Assembly (NCBI GenBank): GCA_048013815.1
Contig: CM106586.1
Span: 10,354,001-10,418,000, forward strand
Origin: Setoptus koraiensis
Lineage: Eukaryota; Arthropoda
Length of the DNA: 64,000 nt
Direction: 5' to 3'
Below are positions 1-8,402 of this stretch, one piece after another (the first letter of the stretch is position 1; each line of letters starts with the position of its first letter). The position numbers were made by a program, and so were the translations under genes. The notes below the pieces were generated by a model. The model did not search any database, was not told where the DNA came from, and worked only from the letters and a program-made list of their open reading frames with translations.

Positions 1-32
1 ACTTATTAATTGTAATATTATTATATTTACAG

Positions 33-277
33 GTGGATTTTTCGCCCTGCCGTTGCTGTGGCTTGTTAATTTTGTCTGGTTCTTCAAGCAAGCATTCTTG
101 CGACCTCAATTCAAGCAACAAAACGCTTTGAGATTTTTCGTCATCGGCTCACTCGTTGGTTTCTTTATTTACATGGTACCAATTATTTCGTGGATAGTCT
201 ACTATCAACTTTACCGAGTTGATCTAGGAAAATGGGGCCAATCAATAGCTTTCATGACTCCGGCCGGTCGACCTTAA
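33..277 (+). CDS. pen-2: Presenilin enhancer Pen-2, last exon (5' part outside window)
   Basis: Pen-2 is the smallest subunit of the gamma-secretase complex and is needed for presenilin endoproteolysis in the ER/Golgi membrane. A splice acceptor (TTTACAG) ends at 32, and the exon then reads GGFFALPLLWLVNFVWFFKQ, which matches the family's first membrane segment (GGFAFLPFLWLVN in human, from memory). A second hydrophobic segment follows, then a C-terminus ending TPAGRP with a TAA stop at 275-277. The missing first exon would add only about 20 residues. One oddity is that the C-terminal DYLSF motif of vertebrate Pen-2 appears here as QSIAF, so only the Phe is clearly kept. The last 36 coding bases overlap the 3' end of the GTPase gene on the other strand. 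Family assignment is secure. Confidence 0.93.
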
Positions 278-1267
278 CTCTGCGATATCGTCGAGTGTTA
301 TTCTAAGTAAGGTTCTCAATTTTTCTATATTGTATCCGTTGTGGCAACTGATGGGTAATATAGAACTGATGCCCTTCTTTGAGGGGAGCTCATTGAAATG
401 TTCCAGAAATTGTGACAATTTTACATCCGACTCCTTCATATCCATCTTGTTCAGGATTACCACAGCTGGCTTTGAAAACAATAAATCATCATACAGTTCG
501 AGTTCTTTTTGAAGCAAAATCAATGTCTCTATGGCACTCCTTTGGGGGTATGAGGGCCCGATATCGAAACCATTTATGTCTATCACGAAGGCAATCAACT
601 TCGTCCTTGTTGTGTGCTTCAGAAATTTATGTCCGCAGCCTAAATTCTTGTGCGCCCCCTCGACAAGCCCTGGCAAATCGGCCAAACTTATACTTCGAAG
701 ATCTTTGAATTCCATCATTCCGATATATGGCCTCAAGGTTGTAAATGGGAAATTGGCAACTCTAGGGTTCGCTCTGGTGAGTGTCTTGAGCAATGTAGAC
801 TTACCGGCGTTTGGGAATCCCACAAGGCCTATGTCAGCAATCATCTTAAAGTCTAACCTTATCATTCTCCTTTGTCCTACTCCTCCAATACTATTATTAT
901 ATTTGTCTCCTCCTCTCCCCCCTAGCGCGACTAGAACACGGTCATTGATCTGATTAATATCACCGAGTATTTGTTTATCCTCATCTTCTATGGTTACGCC
1001 TAGTGGACAATCTATAAGTAGGTCTGGTCCAGGGTCGCCTACTAATTGATGTTTGTTTGCATTAGATCCATTCTTGGCGATATACCTCTGATCTGTATTC
1101 TTTGTCAGTACTTGCTTCAAATCTGTTAGATCTGATCCTCTCACATAAACATCTCCACCTTTGCCACCAACACCGCCGAACTGTGGGAGACCATGCCCAC
1201 CTGAACCAGCTTTGCACAAAATCCTCAATGAGTCGATAAATCGTGATCTTGCACTTGATATACCCAT
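242..1267 (-). CDS. GTPBP10: Obg-family GTPase, GTPBP10-type (mitochondrial ribosome assembly)
   Basis: This 341-residue Obg/CgtA-type GTPase, from ATG at 1267 to TGA at 242-244, matches GTPBP10 rather than bacterial-length Obg. The Gly-rich Obg fold comes first (CKAGSGGHG, GGVGGKGGDVYV, GGRGGDK). The G domain follows with P-loop GFPNAGKST, switch region FTTLRP, G3 DLPGLVEGAH, G4 NKMD and G5-like PISC. GTPBP10 is known to act in late maturation of the large mitoribosomal subunit, so a role in the mitochondrial matrix is inferred. An in-frame GTG lies just before the ATG and was not used. The gene is convergent with pen-2 and divergent from the TTLL-like gene, and no intron is visible. Confidence 0.93.
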   Translation of the reverse strand: MGISSARSRFIDSLRILCKAGSGGHGLPQFGGVGGKGGDVYVRGSDLTDLKQVLTKNTDQRYIAKNGSNANKHQLVGDPGPDLLIDCPLGVTIEDEDKQILGDINQINDRVLVALGGRGGDKYNNSIGGVGQRRMIRLDFKMIADIGLVGFPNAGKSTLLKTLTRANPRVANFPFTTLRPYIGMMEFKDLRSISLADLPGLVEGAHKNLGCGHKFLKHTTRTKLIAFVIDINGFDIGPSYPQRSAIETLILLQKELELYDDLLFSKPAVVILNKMDMKESDVKLSQFLEHFNELPSKKGISSILPISCHNGYNIEKLRTLLRITLDDIAELRSTGRSHESY

Positions 1268-1587
1268 CACTTTGTACTAATCTTGTCTTACGGTATAAAG
1301 AGCAGATAAAACAGAAAACCACGTTGTTGTTTGCGATCTTTTTTGTATAGCATAATCAACTTTTTCTACACACACATGATTTCTTTGCACGATCAGCACA
1401 ACAGCAGCACACGTCAACAATTCCTTTTACGCAAGATATACACAGTGTCTGCTTCTTTGACTACTTCGAAACAGGATGATGCTGACCAGTGTGTCTATCT
1501 TGATGCAATGTCTTTGGACATCATTCGGATAATTCTTGTCATCGGGACATCAGAATGCACCATAAGTTTATTGCTTGAAATTTAGCA
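1268..1587. promoter_or_regulatory. Divergent intergenic region between GTPBP10 and the TTLL-like gene
   Basis: These 320 bases separate two head-to-head start codons and presumably hold both promoters and 5' UTRs. No convincing TATA box or other motif stands out. A short open frame on the plus strand here is not in frame with the downstream gene and has no recognisable product. Confidence 0.5.
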
Positions 1588-3267
1588 ATGTCCACCGCAG
1601 GAGGGGAGAAAAACGATCGATCGATCAAAAGTGCCGGTCCATCTAAAGCAAAAAAGAAAATAAAGTCAACACAAGAAGATAGCACAAGCAATGGAGATGG
1701 CATATTTGGAATCTCGTACAAATTGATTGCTGGATTTCTTGCTTGCAGCGTTCTATTAGTAGCAGTTCATATACAATTGACAAAAAAAATAAGCCAAAAT
1801 CTAATTAAAGGCTCTATCAGGACCCAAAACAAAGGCCACAGTGACGAGAACAGAGTTCTCATTGTGGCAGAGAATGTGGAGGCAGGATATTTGGAACATG
1901 TCTTTGATGCATTTGATCTGTTTGAGTTTGGTATCTCGCAACAGTCTGAGCCTACGGTGCAAGTAGAGGATTTCTACAATGTTATCTGGTCGCACAATTA
2001 CCCTTTCACTAAACTCAAAAGCCTCGGGCCACACCAAAGGATCAATCATTTCCCTGGCACTGGTTTCATAACAAACAAATTGACGTTGTCAACAACTCCG
2101 AAAGTGCCGAACCTCTTGAAAGCTTTTAGGTTGCCAGAAGAGAAAGAACGATTCCTCGATTATGCAAACAAATATCCTGACAAGTTATGGATTCAGAAAA
2201 GTAGCAGTCATCGGGGTATTAGTGTAGAGTACGTTGATAATATTAGTGTTGACAGAAACAACACCCTAGTTCAAGAGTACATGTCGAATCCATTTTTGAT
2301 CGATGGAAAGAAGTTCGATATCGGAATCTATGCCGTGCTCACTTCAGTAGAACCTCTCAGAGCATACATATATGACACTGAGTCACTGATAAGATTTTGT
2401 GCTCAGCCTTACCTAGATCCTTCCAACGGCAAATTCAATGCGTCCAATTTGGATTCTTACGTTGTGGGTGATGATTACAGTCCTATATGGCTCATGCCAA
2501 CACTATTAAAATATTATATTGGGACAAATTTAAGCATGAAGGAGACTTTGAATACTTATCTGAGGAAATTAGGTAAAGATGGTAACAAGATATGGTCCCA
2601 GATTGAAGAGACAATCAGTAGTGTCTACAAACAAAAAGAGCATCATCTTGCTAGAATGAGCAGATTTTATCAGGAGGATAATGGATACAACAACACACAT
2701 GGTGGAACTCTCAATCAATTCTTTGAGATGGTCCGATTTGATTTCATTGTGGATGACGAACTCAACGTTTATCTAATGGAAGCAAACATGTCTCCGAATT
2801 TGTCATCGAAACACTTTCCCCCCAACAGAATCCTATATGAACAAGTTCTTCATAGTTATTTCAATCTCGTGGGCATAAGGGGCAATTACAGACGATTGAC
2901 CAATGGCCTTCATGATGTAATCAAAGATAAAGAATTGTCCGTCTACGAAGATTTGTGTGTGTCAGAAGAATGTCATTTAAACTGTGTCAAGCCAGAGTGT
3001 CTTATCTGTTATTTTTGTCTCAGAGATCATGACAAATTACACATGAAACGTGCCATCTACGAGCATAATTCAAGATGGAACTTCAAGCGACTTCTTCCAT
3101 CCACTGATGACGAATATTTGCAATACCAATTAACCCATCCTGAGAATCAACAGCAACTGTTAGATTCTAATTATATTCATGTTCATTGGTTCAGAGGAAA
3201 ATGTCTACAAGACGTGAGCTGGTGCAATTATCCATCTTTTAACGATAATATCTCAAAAGGAAACTGA
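1588..3267 (+). CDS. Tubulin-tyrosine-ligase-like protein, TTLL15-type, membrane-anchored
   Basis: This is a 559-residue single-exon gene. A basic, low-complexity N-terminus (to about residue 46) precedes one membrane segment at about 47-66 (YKLIAGFLACSVLLVAVHIQ). The TTL/ATP-grasp domain follows, with a nucleotide-binding Lys in LWIQKSSSHRG, the LVQEYMSNPFLIDGKKFDIG strand pair, and the metal-binding EANMSPN near residue 400. The C-terminal third carries a Cys-rich patch (about 450-480). This architecture recalls the ecdysozoan TTLL-15 branch, whose members have an N-terminal membrane anchor and may be inactive or act on non-tubulin substrates, so no amino-acid ligase reaction can be assigned. 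The ATG at 1588 is the first in frame after stops. The gene is convergent with MRPL17. Confidence 0.85.
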   Translation: MSTAGGEKNDRSIKSAGPSKAKKKIKSTQEDSTSNGDGIFGISYKLIAGFLACSVLLVAVHIQLTKKISQNLIKGSIRTQNKGHSDENRVLIVAENVEAGYLEHVFDAFDLFEFGISQQSEPTVQVEDFYNVIWSHNYPFTKLKSLGPHQRINHFPGTGFITNKLTLSTTPKVPNLLKAFRLPEEKERFLDYANKYPDKLWIQKSSSHRGISVEYVDNISVDRNNTLVQEYMSNPFLIDGKKFDIGIYAVLTSVEPLRAYIYDTESLIRFCAQPYLDPSNGKFNASNLDSYVVGDDYSPIWLMPTLLKYYIGTNLSMKETLNTYLRKLGKDGNKIWSQIEETISSVYKQKEHHLARMSRFYQEDNGYNNTHGGTLNQFFEMVRFDFIVDDELNVYLMEANMSPNLSSKHFPPNRILYEQVLHSYFNLVGIRGNYRRLTNGLHDVIKDKELSVYEDLCVSEECHLNCVKPECLICYFCLRDHDKLHMKRAIYEHNSRWNFKRLLPSTDDEYLQYQLTHPENQQQLLDSNYIHVHWFRGKCLQDVSWCNYPSFNDNISKGN

Positions 3268-3296
3268 TCCAAATACTCAACGAAATCAAAATACTC

Positions 3297-3302
3297 AATA
3301 AA
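3297..3302 (+). terminator. Polyadenylation signal AATAAA of the TTLL-like gene
   Basis: A canonical AATAAA lies 30 bases after the TGA stop, giving a very short 3' UTR in keeping with the compact spacing of this block. Confidence 0.6.
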
Positions 3303-3411
3303 TTTTACGAAAATACAATCGCAGTTTTGCCCTACCTCATCGATCTATCGATTCTTATATGAACACTGGATTAGTCGAAAGAACTATCTAACATGGATTT
3401 TATTTTTAATA

Positions 3412-4086
3412 TTATTTAGACTCAACTTTAGAATCCGGAAGATCCTTGACTGTGTTGTAGGTGCTATCATCTCGACTTGCTCCATCTAGAAGCAAGTTTG
3501 TTAACAGGGAACCTTTATTTATCCTGGGGGTCAAAATAGGAGGCAACGGGTTTCCTTTCAATTCTAGAACGACACGTCCATGCCGCCACCATCGCATTTG
3601 TGATTTACCTGGGCCTGATTTGTGTGCAGTCCAGTCATATGGAACTCCTAGATTGTGTATGATGGTAAACGGTCCCAAATCTTCCATGTATCTTGGTACC
3701 AAGACCTTGAATAATTTGTGAATCAATTGTTTTTCCTTGAGCCAGAAATTAGCCAACTCCATTGTTGGGCGATGACGGTCTCCGTGACGCATCGCTTCCA
3801 CTATCAAACGTTCGGCGTAACCTCGAACTTCGGTTCCTCTATTATAATTGCATTCTATTCTTTCATTGCGAATCAATTCTGTTACAGTAAAGGCTAATCC
3901 GCCTAACTGGCCACCTAGAGTATTTTCGGGTTGATACTTGATTTTGTACTTCTTGTTTCGGACGGCGAATGGTAACTTAGGGTGTAGCTCGGTGTATTCT
4001 GTATTGATGGCATCAGGTACAATCCATCTTCCGATTTTGTATCTGACAGATCGTAGAGAGAATCTGACAACAGGATGAGAGGCCAT
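3412..4086 (-). CDS. MRPL17: Mitochondrial ribosomal protein bL17m (MRPL17)
   Basis: This protein of 224 residues belongs to the L17 family of the mitoribosomal large subunit, near the peptide exit tunnel. The L17 signature is clear: LGGQLGGLAFTVTELIRNER, then RGYAERLIVEAMRHGD, MELANFWLKEKQLIHKLFKV and LVPRYMED. The family's hallmark of Glu/Arg-rich helices followed by ELKGNPLPP agrees with animal MRPL17. It is longer than the human protein (about 175 aa, from memory), mainly through an N-terminal extension that would include the targeting sequence and a polar C-terminal tail. The start is the ATG at 4084-4086. No intron was seen. It is divergent from TRAPPC6B. Confidence 0.93.
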   Translation of the reverse strand: MASHPVVRFSLRSVRYKIGRWIVPDAINTEYTELHPKLPFAVRNKKYKIKYQPENTLGGQLGGLAFTVTELIRNERIECNYNRGTEVRGYAERLIVEAMRHGDRHRPTMELANFWLKEKQLIHKLFKVLVPRYMEDLGPFTIIHNLGVPYDWTAHKSGPGKSQMRWWRHGRVVLELKGNPLPPILTPRINKGSLLTNLLLDGASRDDSTYNTVKDLPDSKVESK

Positions 4087-4457
4087 CTGCGATAACCAAT
4101 GTTCAATGTATCAATCAGCACAGAGTTGATTAATATCCGATATTATTAAATTTACAAAAAGATTGAGGGGATAGCAAACATGTTGCGATTTTCGAACGTC
4201 ACGTGTATTTTTAATCGTGTCTCGGTAGACCACCGCTAGAAGGCTCGTAACTTGGTGCCCGAAAATCACGTACGAGTCGCAGCATGTGAGCCCCCTAGTG
4301 GCGAGAAATGCATAGATATAAGTCATATGTGTGGAACACACTTTGTGGAACAGCCTCTTTTGAAAACCTTCATTATATTGGTCGGATTCAATTAATATAA
4401 GCCCTTCGGTAGGATAAAACAATACCATCGTTAATCACAAACATCAACAAAAGCACG
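4087..4457. promoter_or_regulatory. Divergent promoter region, MRPL17 / TRAPPC6B
   Basis: These 371 bases lie between two head-to-head start codons. They presumably carry a shared bidirectional promoter. A stretch around 4200-4300 is relatively CpG-rich, but no core element could be assigned with confidence. Confidence 0.45.
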
Positions 4458-5032
4458 ATGATTGATGATTGCCTTGTCGATTTCCTTCACATGGAAGTGG
4501 TAGATACTTTCGCTAATCAGCTATGCCCACCCGATTCTAAGGTAAGATACGGCAAGAACCCCTAAACCGCTAACCCACACCTAACTCGTAGCTGACTCAA
4601 ATCTGTTCTGATCCTTTGTAATTATGTTAGGAGGCAGGATTGAACAAATTGGAGCAAGTAGGTTATACCACGGGCTACAGATACGTCGAGAAACTAACCA
4701 AAGACATGCCGAGATTCAGAAACGAAGAATTAGACATAATGAAGTTTATATGTAAAGAGTTCTGGTCCTCAATATTCAAGAAACAGATAGACAATCTCCG
4801 CACCAATAGGTCAGGCGTTTATGTCTTACATGAAAACAGGTTTAGATTCATAACGCAAATCTCTGGCAGCGAGCAATACGTCGAGATGATGCCACAGTAT
4901 CTAGCCTTCACTTGCGGCCTTATCAGAGGAGCGCTAGCTGATCTAGGTATAGAATCTTTTGTGACAGCAGAAGTTGTTTCTCCACCACAATGTCGCTTCC
5001 AGGTACAAATCCAGCGAACATTCCAAATTTAA
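4458..5032 (+). CDS. TRAPPC6B: TRAPP complex subunit 6B (two exons)
   Basis: This is a Bet3-fold subunit of the TRAPP tethering complex, which acts in ER-Golgi and Golgi traffic. Exon 1 is 4458-4541, exactly 28 codons, reading MIDDCLVDFLHMEVVDTFAN. The donor is AAG/GTAAGA and the intron is 4542-4630 (89 bp), with acceptor TTAG. Exon 2 (4631-5032) continues LNKLEQVGYTTGYRYVEKLT, then DELDIMKFICKEFW-like text, FKKQIDNLRTN, and AFTCGLIRGALADLG. These are hallmark TRAPPC6 segments. The spliced product is about 161 residues, the usual family length. The stop lies only 37 bases from that of the convergent gp210-like gene. Confidence 0.93.
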
Positions 5033-5069
5033 TATGTAAATATATAATTAGTACAATTAAATATAGCAA

Positions 5070-8000
5070 TTATCCTGATGTCAATCTTGTTGAGAATTTT
5101 TCCGAATACAGAGGTCTAGGTCTGGATGCCGATCCCTGCGTTGGACTAGGTGTCCCCGAATGATAGTCAAATCTATTTGGCCTTGCGTTGATCGGTGTAG
5201 AAGCGAATGGGGATCCTGATATAGGACTGCTTCGCGATGGACTCTGCTGAATAAAACCTGAGTCAGTCACAAATTGACTCGACGGTTTCCTCCTACGAGC
5301 CATGTACCATTTATAAGTGAATATTGAAGCTACAGATGTAGCTATAAGGTATAAGGCAAATTTGAAGTACTCGCTAAGTCTCTGAAATAGACTAGACGTC
5401 GGGGGCCTGATATCACATTGTCCGGAAAGATCCAGTGAGACACATTGACCTTTTGGGGGAGGTATCCAATGAGCATCTTTGTTTTGAGCCACACTATCGA
5501 TCTTTGTTTCAACGCTCGACGATGGTGAAGTTTGGATATTTGGCAAATTTTTCGGCTCCTCTATGCGTTCAATCGCTGGTGATAGCGTTGTTGGAGGTGA
5601 TGGTGTGAATACTTTCGGGGATTTTGTAATAATAGGAGCTACAGAAGTTCTCGGTCGTTCAGTTGTTGTAGTTGTGGTTGTTGATGTTGTTGTTGTCGTC
5701 GGAGCTACCTTGACTGGCCTCGGTCTTGAAGGCTCGGGCACAACATTTAGATGAAGGCAAAACATGGACGAGTCTACCTCGTCACAGAATTTCATGACAC
5801 GGCTAGAAGGATGAGTTGAGAGTTCACGGTTAAATTCGGAAGCATTCATAATTGTCACATCAGAGATAACAGGAGAGCCATTAGTATCTATGCAATGATC
5901 CTCTAGACGTATAATAAATTTTCCGGGCTGCCTAGGCATAATATCAACCCTGTTTGATCCTTGCACATAAGTCACGTTTGCGTACTTCGTACCGAGAACA
6001 GATTCGATAGAGAAATGTCCAGAACCTTTCATGATTGAGAATGTGACTACGTTCTTGGGATGATTATAAATAATGGTTTTGTTTGGGTTGAAGTAAGCAT
6101 TGTCCACAAACTGTATATCTTTCTCCTCAGATAACTCTAGTTCAGGTGGTTTAGGTATGGAATTCTTCACGGAGTTCTCTAGAACAAATTGTTTGTACCC
6201 CCGAACCAACGCGTGGATCCGAGCAAATCCTTCGGACCCATTTGGACTTACTGTGATGTAATTTCTTGTTAGTTTTCTGAATCCGTGGACGGCATTAATA
6301 TCTTCCAGGACCTCGTTGCGAGAACTCAAAGTTGCAGTCCCCGTCAAAGAGAATTCGAAGTTCAGGCTGGATATATTGAAGAAGCGACGTCCTGAGTCAT
6401 CATGAATCGACACTTCGAACTTTGTAGATCCTTGAGAGCTGATAGGTATGAGATTACTTGAATACAACCCGATATCATTGAGCGGACACGAGTCTTTCAA
6501 TTGAGGTTTAAGTAAAATACTGTCTGGCTTTGCGCAGCTGAATCGAACTACAGCTTTAGTTGAAGCAGGGTTTGGTAGATTAGCTGATGGGATATTTCCT
6601 ATGCTAACGGACACATCGACATCTCCAAGACGAACACAGGTTATTCTGAACACATGTAGATCTTTGTTCAGACGATATCTATCAAGTATCGGTGTATAAG
6701 AGACAGTTTCTTCGTTAGAGAGCTCGACTTTTGTAAAGTGATCTTCAGTGCGTTGTGCAAATGGTCTTGGTCCTCCTTCAAATGCTAGTTCGAGTGAGGT
6801 TCCTAGTGCTAAAACCCCCAAGGTTTCAGGATAAACTGCCTTCAATGGTTTAAAACATGCAATAGTGGCTGTAGTCTTGAGGGGTGGTGCTAGTTTGTTT
6901 GTAGGATCTATGTAACTTATCCATACCCTACTATGACCGGGCTGGTGACATGTAAACTTGAGACTTCGACAACTTTTTGCTCGAGCGTTGGGTATGATCT
7001 CGTTTTCCTCAAAAGAAAATCTAGTCTTTTCAACTATCTCCACATTGAACTTTATCTGACTGCAATCGTCAAAGAGTCTTAAATTAGAGCTGCCCTCGGT
7101 ATCTTGTAAATCTGGTTGAGTTGATACCATGCTCGTGGTGTTCGCATAGACAGCAATTGGTAAGTAAACAATTCCACCAACCTCTGTCTCGGTCACAGAA
7201 GGCAATACATTTATATCGGCTATTCTTGTAACAGATATGAGCGCATGGCGCGTAAATACTGAGCTTTGTACGTCGGAGCAAGTTACCAAGGCAGTTCCTT
7301 CGCCCTGTGTTCGTATTTTTACGACTGATGTATCCTCGTGATCGTATTCAATATTGGCCAGATAAGTATCATTAGATAGCCACTTGTAAGTTCCAGTGCT
7401 GCCCACAGCAAAAATTTGGACACTATACTTTGGTTTAACTATTGGCAGCCATGGTAGAAGTACAGTTGAAGGTTTAATCTCGAGTGGATCATAGATATTG
7501 AGATCCTGGATCATCTCTAGAGGTAGTTCAAATTTTGCCTCTTTGGTACCAAGTAGAGTGGCTATGATTTGGCACGGGCCAGTTTTCAGGGTTCTAATTG
7601 AATGTTGAGTACCGTTTGCAGAGGAATTCTCTAAGAATATTTCAGTAGGAAATTCAACTTGAATATCAAGATTGTCCGATGGATAGATCCTGTGGTGAGC
7701 TGAGTCGAAAATTCTTATTTCTATCTCGTAATCGGTGAATTTTTGTAGCGCCCAATTGTCTCCAGGAGTGATGTGCATGGTCATGTAACTGGCCTGAACA
7801 ACATGAATGAGCGATTCTGGCTGTTTGAAGTCCTGGTCGCTCATGACATTTTTATCAACAAACCTTATTTTTGTCTCTCCTAGCTCATCGAATGCTCTCA
7901 CAGTTGACGTTGACGTCTCTAAGTCTATAAGTGATGGATTGTCCACTTCTAAATAATACTGTTCTGAGGGTATCTTGATTTTATGCGCCCTACCCTGTTT

Positions 8001-8402
8001 TATAATTCTCACATGATAGTGAATATCAGCGTAAGGCACTAGATAGACATCTTGCGATGGCACTAATTCCAGATGGGTAAAAACTTTGGTAACTACCAAA
8101 GGTTGGGAAGTTGCACCGGCTTCAACGGGTTTAGAGGTTAGATCTATTCTCCAATGACGGCCGTCCTCTGTCTTAGAGACTGGCATCAATGCATTGGCCA
8201 GTTTTGCCTCTATGTGAGATAATCTGGACACCTGGCCTTCTTTGTCATCACAGTCAATTAAATAGGACGTCAATGGGGCAGAGCCCGTATTTTCTATAAC
8301 GATACTTGTAGTTATTTTCACCAATTGAGTACTTAATTCTGAGGTTGTTACAACTGCCACCAAGCAGCATTGTACTATTAATAGTAAGGCAGTCTCAATC
8401 AT
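5070..8402 (-). CDS. Chimeric protein: ribophorin-I N-terminal segment fused to shortened gp210/NUP210
   Basis: This single open exon encodes about 1110 residues from the ATG at 8402, chosen because it begins a signal peptide (MIETALLLIVQCCLVAVVTT). Residues about 22-112 match the luminal N-terminus of ribophorin I, an oligosaccharyltransferase subunit: ELSTQLVKITTSIVIE, TSYLI, HWRIDLTSKPVEAG and VTKVFTHL correspond to its DLSSHLAKVTAEVVL, TSFLL, FFTVKLPVALDPG and VETVYTHVL. From about 113 (LVPSQDVYL, IHYHVRIIKQG, PSEQYYL) the protein is gp210, with repeated Ig-like modules, FEGGPRPFA, SVGNIPS and TIYNHP. After the TIYNHP module it jumps to a Thr/Pro-rich stalk (about 895-960), one membrane segment (about 1010-1028) and an SP-rich tail. 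Human gp210 has about 1890 residues, so the first ~240 and roughly 800 central residues are absent. The likely location is the nuclear envelope/ER membrane. Confidence 0.88.
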   Translation of the reverse strand: MIETALLLIVQCCLVAVVTTSELSTQLVKITTSIVIENTGSAPLTSYLIDCDDKEGQVSRLSHIEAKLANALMPVSKTEDGRHWRIDLTSKPVEAGATSQPLVVTKVFTHLELVPSQDVYLVPYADIHYHVRIIKQGRAHKIKIPSEQYYLEVDNPSLIDLETSTSTVRAFDELGETKIRFVDKNVMSDQDFKQPESLIHVVQASYMTMHITPGDNWALQKFTDYEIEIRIFDSAHHRIYPSDNLDIQVEFPTEIFLENSSANGTQHSIRTLKTGPCQIIATLLGTKEAKFELPLEMIQDLNIYDPLEIKPSTVLLPWLPIVKPKYSVQIFAVGSTGTYKWLSNDTYLANIEYDHEDTSVVKIRTQGEGTALVTCSDVQSSVFTRHALISVTRIADINVLPSVTETEVGGIVYLPIAVYANTTSMVSTQPDLQDTEGSSNLRLFDDCSQIKFNVEIVEKTRFSFEENEIIPNARAKSCRSLKFTCHQPGHSRVWISYIDPTNKLAPPLKTTATIACFKPLKAVYPETLGVLALGTSLELAFEGGPRPFAQRTEDHFTKVELSNEETVSYTPILDRYRLNKDLHVFRITCVRLGDVDVSVSIGNIPSANLPNPASTKAVVRFSCAKPDSILLKPQLKDSCPLNDIGLYSSNLIPISSQGSTKFEVSIHDDSGRRFFNISSLNFEFSLTGTATLSSRNEVLEDINAVHGFRKLTRNYITVSPNGSEGFARIHALVRGYKQFVLENSVKNSIPKPPELELSEEKDIQFVDNAYFNPNKTIIYNHPKNVVTFSIMKGSGHFSIESVLGTKYANVTYVQGSNRVDIMPRQPGKFIIRLEDHCIDTNGSPVISDVTIMNASEFNRELSTHPSSRVMKFCDEVDSSMFCLHLNVVPEPSRPRPVKVAPTTTTTSTTTTTTTERPRTSVAPIITKSPKVFTPSPPTTLSPAIERIEEPKNLPNIQTSPSSSVETKIDSVAQNKDAHWIPPPKGQCVSLDLSGQCDIRPPTSSLFQRLSEYFKFALYLIATSVASIFTYKWYMARRRKPSSQFVTDSGFIQQSPSRSSPISGSPFASTPINARPNRFDYHSGTPSPTQGSASRPRPLYSEKFSTRLTSG

